This document shows positions 58,458 through 64,000 of a stretch of DNA of 64,000 nucleotides, piece after piece. The stretch comes from Neobacillus nitrireducens (lineage in GTDB: Bacteria > Bacillota > Bacilli > Bacillales > Cytobacillaceae): assembly GCF_030915405.1 (NCBI RefSeq), contig NZ_CP133262.1:2356001-2420000 (forward strand), written 5' to 3'. Position 1 is the stretch's first letter; each line of letters begins with the position of its first letter. Both the position numbers and the translations under genes were made by a program. Under the pieces are notes generated by a model. That model ran no database searches and was not told where the DNA came from. It saw nothing but the letters and a program-made list of their open reading frames with translations.

Positions 58458-59348
58458 TTACATCTCATAAGATATTGCGGTGCCTGACACCTCTTTTACG
58501 TTTTTCAAGATTAAAAACATAAGATATATAACAATGGTATTTAGGAGCAGAACGAAAGCCATAACTATAGAACTTACTTCAACGCCCGCCTGAATTTGGA
58601 GGAAAATCATTGCTGATAGGGCTGTTAACAAGGTGATGTCTTTGATGATGATCACGGATGCGAGTAGATAGCCAAATGGCATGCGTCTAATGAGCAGTAT
58701 TCCCGCGACAATGCCGACAGGAACAACAAAACCGAGGTCTAAGGCTTGGATGACGAGTGTAGTATAGTGCTCGATTCCTTCAGTTGGGCTGTGATTAATG
58801 AATGGCTGCACAATTTTTGCAAGCCACATCATTCCAAATACAAACGAAGCAAACAATAGGAAGCCTCCAATTAACTTCACAGGTAATTTTTCTTTGAAAA
58901 ATAGCGGTAATTTTGCGATTTCAAATGACATCATTGCCAACGTAAAAGCAAAAAAGCTAGCTGACATTAGGATTACGTACACGAGGAACATGGAGTTATA
59001 CATAGATAGAAATGAATACGAGACGTAGGTATATAAGAAATATCCCAACGTGCCTGTGAGAAGCAAATACCCCTTTAACCACCCTTTTCTAGACAGATAC
59101 AGAGAAAACACTAGTAATGGGACACCTAGAAACAATGTCACATAATCCTGGGCGATTGCCTGCGCTGCCATTGATACCGAGTCATGTTTGTAGAGCCCCT
59201 TCCCGTAAATTGAAACGGTTTCTCCGAAAATAGATTGATATTCATACTCCCCCGGTCCTTGACTGGAAAAGATGGCGAAGGACGTCGCAATAATCGATAA
59301 AATGGTTATAATAAGGACCAGTATACTTATAGATTTTTGGTTCTTCAT
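58458..59348 (-). CDS. Conserved integral membrane protein, function unknown
   Basis: 296 aa with about eight hydrophobic helices, an extracellular-type loop after helix 1 (SSQGPGEYEYQSIFGETVS) and a short cytoplasmic tail. No transporter or enzyme motif that I recognise. Monocistronic. ATG 59348 after AAGGGAGGATTTCACCC. Confidence 0.75.
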   Translation of the reverse strand: MKNQKSISILVLIITILSIIATSFAIFSSQGPGEYEYQSIFGETVSIYGKGLYKHDSVSMAAQAIAQDYVTLFLGVPLLVFSLYLSRKGWLKGYLLLTGTLGYFLYTYVSYSFLSMYNSMFLVYVILMSASFFAFTLAMMSFEIAKLPLFFKEKLPVKLIGGFLLFASFVFGMMWLAKIVQPFINHSPTEGIEHYTTLVIQALDLGFVVPVGIVAGILLIRRMPFGYLLASVIIIKDITLLTALSAMIFLQIQAGVEVSSIVMAFVLLLNTIVIYLMFLILKNVKEVSGTAISYEM

Positions 59349-59630
59349 GGGTGAAATCCTCCCTTCTTAAATAAAAAATTTTACTCACAATTATCCTAAT
59401 TACATCCTAAACTAAATAATTCTATTATACGAACCACTACCAGTTAGTTCACAAAAGATTCAGAACTTACCGTTCGCAAATCATTGAAAAGGGCCAAAAT
59501 TAAGGTAACAGGTTCCGTTTTAAGGTGCAAGAAGACTAATTATCATATCAATACGCATTTGATTACTAAGGTCAAAACACATTAAAAATCATACTCAAAA
59601 ACACCGTGCTTAGAAATAAAATCAGAAAAT

Positions 59631-59725
59631 CTTCGGACATCGGGAAGCTAAATTAACACAGGTGTGTCCGAAGTCGGGTCTGCTTCGGACATCGGGAAGC
59701 TAAATAGACACAGGTGTGTCCGAAG
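59631..59725. repeat. Two 43-bp direct repeats with 9-bp inverted ends
   Basis: Copies at 59631-59673 and 59683-59725, separated by 9 bp and differing at two positions. Each begins CTTCGGACA and ends TGTCCGAAG, a perfect 9-bp inverted pair, with CGGGAAGCTAAAT and ACACAGG between. Could fold as two hairpins with 25-nt loops. Confidence 0.85.
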
Positions 59726-59869
59726 GTTCATCTTCATTTCCATACCCTAATTCACAGGTAGCACATAATTTCACACGCGTATTCTACTGTAAAATTAAAG
59801 CGTGAATTCCGATGTGAATTCACGCTAAAGACTTATTATAATTTACCTTTTTACCCCCAACCCCGTATC

Positions 59870-59902
59870 GGAACCCGTTAGAATTAAGGTTGTTCCTTTT
59901 TT
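59870..59902. terminator. Possible bidirectional terminator
   Basis: GGAAC (59870) / GTTCC (59892), stem extended imperfectly, with TTTTTT after it on the plus strand. Confidence 0.4.
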
Positions 59903-59940
59903 AATCATGTATTTTTTTAAGCTGTCCACTATGAAACGAA

Positions 59941-60591
59941 TTAAAATTTTTGCGGGAACTGTTTGATGATTCCATCGGATATGACATCTGCTATTCTTAT
60001 AAGGTGGATTTCCCCTTCATCAAAAGCACGAATTTCTCTGTTCCAATCCTTTTTCAATCTTGAAACCACACTATCTGTCACAATTTTTAAATGTGCATGT
60101 AGTAGCTGCTTCAATACATTTTTATTCCAATTTGGATTTATACTGCTCAGAAATGCTGCAATATCATCCGCATTTTTGTACCATGCACTATTGTACTTTT
60201 GCAACTGGGCTTGATTATTGGCCTTAGCTGCTTCGACCACTTGTCCTGCAAGAAGGATATGCTCTCTTAGCAAGTGGGCAAGCTTTGTTCCTGCCGCGTT
60301 CCCGTAAAATGGTTTGATTGCATTTCCGACTTCATCTTGGTTTTTCAAAAGTCTTGCAAGGACAATTTTTTGGTCTGGAAGATTTGCTTCCACACTAACA
60401 ATATAACTTCTTGTCCAAATGGCGTGTTCTATCCATAATCTTCTGAAGTTAAACTTTAACTGGTGGGCAGACTCGCTCAGTGCCGGTTCCTCATGGACAG
60501 GTGGCGGCGGGGTTGCCTTTACGCTAATAGCAGGTAAAATTAAGGCAATAGACATAAGCAATACGATGAATTTCTTAGTTAATTTTTTCAA
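59941..60591 (-). CDS. Secreted helical protein, function unknown
   Basis: 216 aa. Sec signal peptide at residues 1-26 (KKFIVLLMSIALILPAISVKA, quoted in shorter form: IVLLMSIALILPA), a Pro-rich linker, then about 180 residues of helices in two similar halves. Both halves contain a His at the end of a helix (FRRLWIEHAIWTRSYI; LKQLLHAHLKIVTDSV) and an Asn/Lys-rich partner helix, as if from an internal duplication. Related proteins occur in other Bacillus, without an established role. ATG 60591 after AAGGAGATATTAATTG. Confidence 0.7.
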   Translation of the reverse strand: MKKLTKKFIVLLMSIALILPAISVKATPPPPVHEEPALSESAHQLKFNFRRLWIEHAIWTRSYIVSVEANLPDQKIVLARLLKNQDEVGNAIKPFYGNAAGTKLAHLLREHILLAGQVVEAAKANNQAQLQKYNSAWYKNADDIAAFLSSINPNWNKNVLKQLLHAHLKIVTDSVVSRLKKDWNREIRAFDEGEIHLIRIADVISDGIIKQFPQKF

Positions 60592-60715
60592 TTAATATCT
60601 CCTTTTATCAAAGTAATTTCAGAAAGATTTTCCCCCAAAAATGTAAATATTATTTATCGTCCAAAAGTGTCATAATACTTTTAATAAGAATGTTGATGAT
60701 TGGGGTGAGAAATGA

Positions 60716-62275
60716 TTGCTAGACAAATATCATGATCCTAGAAAAAACGGTGCCTTGCTTAAACAATTAACGGACCAGCAGGTAGACATCACAAGTGCCC
60801 TGCAGGAAACAGAAACACTATTTAAACAATTTAGAAGAAAAGAGATTCGTCTTAGCCTGCATTCTGCACCTTCAAAGTCTTTATATCAAAAAGTGACAGA
60901 GGCTTTTTTTCGACCATTATCCACTCGTTCGTTTTCCAGTGAACAAGTTCAAATCAAAGTGGGGTCGGATGAGAACATTTATCCGGATTGGAAGAGCCTA
61001 TTAGATGCGGAATATACTAATTTAGTAAATAATGTGATGAAAGAGGTCAATGTTGTAGACTTTGGGGCCATTGGCGATGGAAAAACGGATAATACCCTTT
61101 CTTTTAAAAAAGCGATTGGCACTGGCCGAGTGAAAATAGTTGTACCCGCCGGAGTATTTATTACGAAGGAAATCCGGCTGCCGTCATGGACCATTCTGGT
61201 TGGAGCGGGAAAAGGTGTAACGACCATAAAACTTCATGATTCAGCTAAAAAAGGCACCAGACTGATCACAAACACGAATCATTGGAGAGGGAACCATCAT
61301 TTATTTGTCGGTGCTCTAAGTTTGGAATGGAATGTAGAGAGGCTTGGCGATGCTGCGAAAACAAGTACGTGGGGAAATCATTCGAGCTGCTTAACGTATG
61401 CAAATGTGACCTTTGGCTGGGTTAAGGATGTTGAAGGGATAAATCCAGGGCTGCACTGCTTTGATATCTCATCGACTTTGTACAATTATGCAGGTGACGG
61501 CTTACGGGCTCGGGGCGGCAGCAAGTATGTCTGGCTCGATAACTTAAATGGCTATGGCTTCGGAGACGATGGGATCACCACTCATCACAGTGATTTTATT
61601 TTCATCTCCCGCTCTCATATGTGCGACCCCAGTGGACGTGCACACCGAAAGGGCTTTTCGAATTCGAACGGGATTGAGATTGATGACGGTTCGAGGAATG
61701 TTTTGCTTGTCAATAATTCTTCAGCTCGGTGTTTTGGCGGGGTGGAAATTAAAGGGCACGAAAATTCCTCAGCCGCCTCCAATGTACAAATTGTCGGACA
61801 TATTTCTGTCACCGATAACCGTTCGTTTAACTTCCGTCATATCGGACATCACAAGAGTACAGACCCTGAATCACGAACGGCCTACAATATTTGCGCCACC
61901 CATCTGGTAGCCCTCGCTCCGGTTTTTACTGAGTTATATAAAGACTCTACACCGCGTGGAATGGTGATCTCCGCTTATAAAAATGTTGTGATTAACCATT
62001 TTACTTTAATTGGTGATTCAGATTATGACTACAAAGGCTACCCAGTAATTGCTGTACAATATCGGGCCAGAAATATTGTTTTGGATAATATTTCTTTTCG
62101 CGATTTTAGAAAGGCTGGAAGTGATATTAAAATTTTCGGAGGCGAAAATCGAGCGGATTCTATTCAAATTAATGATGTGATAAGCCGAAATTCCGCGCCA
62201 AAACAGATTGATATCGGCTTAGGAGTCGAAGATATTTCCATTAAAAATACGAAAAGCGTCAATAATTATTTGTGA
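60716..62275 (+). CDS. Pectate-lyase-like right-handed beta-helix protein
   Basis: 519 aa, TTG start with GGGGTGAGAAATGA. N-terminal 110 residues are helical and charged, with no signal peptide; the Pectate_lyase_3 domain begins with VVDFGAIGDGKTDNTLSFKKA, and successive beta-helix turns follow (VWLDNLNGYGFGDDGITTHH; NGIEIDDGSRNVLLVNN). Such folds occur in polysaccharide lyases, epimerases and phage tailspikes. Lack of a signal peptide suggests a cytoplasmic, phage-like or spore-associated location. Substrate unknown. Confidence 0.82.
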   Translation: MLDKYHDPRKNGALLKQLTDQQVDITSALQETETLFKQFRRKEIRLSLHSAPSKSLYQKVTEAFFRPLSTRSFSSEQVQIKVGSDENIYPDWKSLLDAEYTNLVNNVMKEVNVVDFGAIGDGKTDNTLSFKKAIGTGRVKIVVPAGVFITKEIRLPSWTILVGAGKGVTTIKLHDSAKKGTRLITNTNHWRGNHHLFVGALSLEWNVERLGDAAKTSTWGNHSSCLTYANVTFGWVKDVEGINPGLHCFDISSTLYNYAGDGLRARGGSKYVWLDNLNGYGFGDDGITTHHSDFIFISRSHMCDPSGRAHRKGFSNSNGIEIDDGSRNVLLVNNSSARCFGGVEIKGHENSSAASNVQIVGHISVTDNRSFNFRHIGHHKSTDPESRTAYNICATHLVALAPVFTELYKDSTPRGMVISAYKNVVINHFTLIGDSDYDYKGYPVIAVQYRARNIVLDNISFRDFRKAGSDIKIFGGENRADSIQINDVISRNSAPKQIDIGLGVEDISIKNTKSVNNYL

Positions 62276-62280
62276 CGCTT
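62254..62280. terminator. Shared terminator over two overlapping gene ends
   Basis: AAGCGTCA / TGACGCTT with an 11-nt loop. The beta-helix gene and the DUF1836 gene overlap by 10 bp at their 3' ends inside this stem, so both stop codons are part of it. Confidence 0.7.
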
Positions 62281-62856
62281 TCCTTCTTTTTCTACAGTCA
62301 TGTCATCAACCAACTTTTCGGCGACTTTCCGATATAAATTACTCATATGAACAAGTGAGGAAATCATTAACACCTGTTCAAGATCGGCTGAGTTTCCTTT
62401 TTCAACCTCAGTAATCTCTTCATTCACATCCTTTACCCTTTCCGAAATGTCGGCTTTAAAATCCTCGACATTTTGTCGTGTTAAATTCAGATAACTAGAA
62501 TAAAAGGACTCTAACTCCATCTCCTCTTGGATAATTTTTTGATTTATCCCTTGAAGTGTCACTTTAATATCATTGATGGAAAGTGCCCCTTTTAATTGGT
62601 AAATCAAGCTCATTAGGATGAGGTGCCTTTTTGAATACTTCTTATTCTGGATTGGAAAAATGAGTTTGCCTTTTGCATAGTTGTTAATCATTGTTTTGGT
62701 GAGAACCTTGTCGTCTTCATTCCGCTTCGTTTCGTTGAATTTGTTTTCAAACAACTGAATCACTTGGTCCATGTATAAATCTATTTGTGGAATCTCATCT
62801 AAAGTTAAGCCTACATCTAAGCCGAGTTTCTCAATAATTTGTTGGATATTTTCCAT
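62266..62856 (-). CDS. DUF1836 protein
   Basis: 196 aa from ATG 62856, preceded by ACGGGGTTAAACGA; an ATG at 62874 lies before that site. Helical throughout. The N-terminal 100 residues (LTLDEIPQIDLYMDQVIQLF; TKTMINNYAKGKLI) resemble the DUF1836 MerR-like winged helix, suggesting a DNA-binding role, followed by a coiled tail. Ends inside the terminator shared with the convergent gene. Confidence 0.75.
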   Translation of the reverse strand: MENIQQIIEKLGLDVGLTLDEIPQIDLYMDQVIQLFENKFNETKRNEDDKVLTKTMINNYAKGKLIFPIQNKKYSKRHLILMSLIYQLKGALSINDIKVTLQGINQKIIQEEMELESFYSSYLNLTRQNVEDFKADISERVKDVNEEITEVEKGNSADLEQVLMISSLVHMSNLYRKVAEKLVDDMTVEKEGKRHK

Positions 62857-62911
62857 TCGTTTAACCCCGTTCATTGTCGTTATTTTTTTATTATACCTTA
62901 AGATATATGCA

Positions 62912-62940
62912 TTGACTAGATGATGATATATAGGTATTAT
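62912..62940 (+). promoter_or_regulatory. Sigma-A promoter of the hemolysin III gene
   Basis: TTGACT (62912-62917), 17-nt spacer, TATTAT (62935-62940). Confidence 0.75.
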
Positions 62941-62986
62941 TATAAGTAGTTATCAAAACTACATGCAATGCTGGGAGGCAATTAAA

Positions 62987-63634
62987 ATGAACAATTATAT
63001 TCGCGAACCAATCAATGGACTAACCCATTTAGCCGGTGCCGTTTTAGCTTTTGTCGGGCTTCTTGCGATGGTTATCAAGGCGGCATCTACGACTCATTCA
63101 CCGACTGCCATTACTGCAGTGATTATTTTCGGGGTTAGCATGATTCTGCTTTATTCGGCATCGGCTACCTATCACATGGTGATTGCTCAGGATCGAGTCA
63201 TTGCGTTTTTACGAAGGCTGGACCATTCGATGATTTTCATTTTAATTGCCGGTACGTACACACCCTTTTGTTTTATAAGCCTGAACGGAAAAATAGGCGC
63301 CATTCTATTTTCGATTATCTCGGGGATTGCGATTAGCGGGGTTGTCTTTAAAATGGTCTGGTTTAATTGCCCGCGCTGGATTTCTACTGCCCTGTATTTA
63401 GCCATGGGCTGGATGATTGTGTTTGTTTTCTCGCCGCTAACTAGCAGTTTAAACCCGATTGGATTATTTTTACTCATTCTTGGGGGAATTTTTTATACCA
63501 TTGGCGGGGTCATTTACGGTGCAAAGCCTAAGTTTTTAAAGTCAAAATATATGGGATTCCATGAGATTTTTCATATCTTTATATTACTTGGGAGTTTGGC
63601 TCATTTTTTAACCGTTTTCCTTTATGTTATTTAA
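62987..63634 (+). CDS. Hemolysin III/PAQR family membrane protein
   Basis: 215 aa from ATG 62987 (TGGGAGGCAATTAAA; the longer frame to 62963 ignores this site). Seven helices with the PAQR zinc-site residues: SATYHM near residue 60, LDHSMIFILIAGTYTPF near residue 75 and HEIFHIFILLGSLAHFL near the end. Homologous to YplQ and bacterial hemolysin III; real activity in Bacillus is uncertain, with hydrolase or sphingolipid-type functions suggested for the superfamily. Confidence 0.88.
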   Translation: MNNYIREPINGLTHLAGAVLAFVGLLAMVIKAASTTHSPTAITAVIIFGVSMILLYSASATYHMVIAQDRVIAFLRRLDHSMIFILIAGTYTPFCFISLNGKIGAILFSIISGIAISGVVFKMVWFNCPRWISTALYLAMGWMIVFVFSPLTSSLNPIGLFLLILGGIFYTIGGVIYGAKPKFLKSKYMGFHEIFHIFILLGSLAHFLTVFLYVI

Positions 63635-63640
63635 TTTTTA

Positions 63641-63670
63641 AAACGCCTTATTTGAAGGGCGTTTTTTTTT
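63641..63670 (+). terminator. Terminator after the hemolysin III gene
   Basis: AAACGCC / GGCGTTT stem followed by TTTTTTT. Confidence 0.85.
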
Positions 63671-63741
63671 GAAAATAAACTACCTGCCCTTCGGACAAAA
63701 TAACACCATGAAAGCACCACAATATAATCGAGGTGTTATTA

Positions 63742-64000
63742 TTGTTGCGATTGTTTTTTCAAATGATTGTCATTGGACTTTGTTCTATGTTATTCGGATT
63801 TGCCTTTAACACCTTCCTTATTCCTCATCAGCTAACATCTGGTGGTGTCACAGGCATCGCCTTCTTTATTCACCATTTTTTAGATGTCAATACAGGGTCG
63901 ATTATTTTGCTTATCAATATTCCTTTATTTCTATTAGGAGTAAAATACTTAGGTAAAAAGTTCATTTTGCTGACAGGCTATGCTGTTTTTGTTTTATCAA
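63742..64000 (+). CDS. YitT-family membrane protein (3' end cut off)
   Basis: TTG start at 63742 with CGAGGTG before it; 86 codons visible to the window edge, no stop. Three hydrophobic helices (MIVIGLCSMLFGFAFNTFLI; GSIILLINIPLFLLGVKYLG), with the YitT-type HQLTSGGVTGIA between helices 1 and 2. Function of the family is unknown. Confidence 0.75.
   Translation, partial: MLRLFFQMIVIGLCSMLFGFAFNTFLIPHQLTSGGVTGIAFFIHHFLDVNTGSIILLINIPLFLLGVKYLGKKFILLTGYAVFVLS

Larger units (their letters stand above)
59349..59940. other. 592-bp gap rich in repeats and hairpins, no gene seen
   Basis: Holds the two 43-bp repeats (59631-59725), a perfect hairpin AGCGTGAATTC / GAATTCACGCT (59799-59826) and a terminator-like stem GGAACCC...GGTTGTTCC (59870-59896) followed by TTTTTTAATC on the plus strand. 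The last could end either the minus-strand gene at 59941 or an unseen transcript. Confidence 0.5.

Noticed and set aside
59631-59725. CRISPR array
   Set aside because: Only two repeats, a 9-bp spacer and no cas genes; the 43-bp unit with 9-bp inverted ends fits a duplicated palindromic element instead.
60716-62275. Prophage tailspike
   Set aside because: No phage structural, integrase or lysis genes are near; beta-helix proteins also occur as chromosomal enzymes.

Overview
The window is an AT-rich chromosomal segment from a spore-forming Gram-positive bacterium of the Bacillaceae. The gene families (TnrA, YfkAB, FrlB, YhfP, an ilv-leu operon with a T-box and cre site), strong GGAGG ribosome sites, frequent TTG/GTG starts and a sigma-K promoter all fit; a Neobacillus-like Bacillus is my guess. 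There are no tRNA or rRNA genes, insertion sequences, prophage modules or CRISPR arrays.

Layout. 1-5647: end-truncated frlB, yfkAB, an FNT-family formate/nitrite channel and recQ. 5826-15504: an acyl-CoA catabolic cluster on the minus strand (CoA-transferase, two acyl-CoA ligases, thiolase, acyl-CoA dehydrogenase, 3-hydroxyacyl-CoA-type SDR) with its own sigma-54 activator (CBS-PAS-AAA-Fis) and two well-formed -24/-12 promoters. 15747-23816: a D-2-hydroxyacid dehydrogenase, RtcB RNA ligase, a large TPR plus dynamin-like GTPase, an AidB-like acyl-CoA dehydrogenase and two small unknown genes. 23847-36691: a histidine-utilisation island, hutU-hutI-M20 peptidase-hutH followed by a polar amino-acid ABC transporter, all minus strand. 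It is preceded by an almost ideal sigma-54 promoter and a divergent sigma-54 activator; a second paralogous ABC transporter lies on the other side of that activator. 36992-45510: quinol-type nitric oxide reductase, YhfP-like reductase, a probable sigma-K-controlled spore protein, then tnrA, amtB, a DUF294 nucleotidyltransferase and a DnaQ-like exonuclease. 45919-57086: ilvE-ilvD-[T-box]-ilvB-ilvH-ilvC-leuA-leuB-leuC-leuD. 57129-64000: DUF3892, GYF/RDD membrane protein, other membrane or secreted unknowns, a beta-helix protein, DUF1836, hemolysin III and a truncated YitT protein.

How the parts work together. Three independent nitrogen/carbon circuits are visible: sigma-54 enhancer control of fatty/acyl-CoA and of histidine breakdown (the latter HutP-controlled in B. 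subtilis), TnrA control of ammonium uptake, and CcpA/CodY/T-box control of branched-chain amino acid synthesis. The most interesting item is the sigma-54 hut regulon: promoter, two matching upstream sites, divergent activator, no hutP and no hutG, an M20 hydrolase with a non-canonical metal motif in place of hutG, and two flanking transporters whose ATPases differ at only four residues. A second unusual pattern is that several intergenic gaps each carry their own private degenerate tandem repeat.
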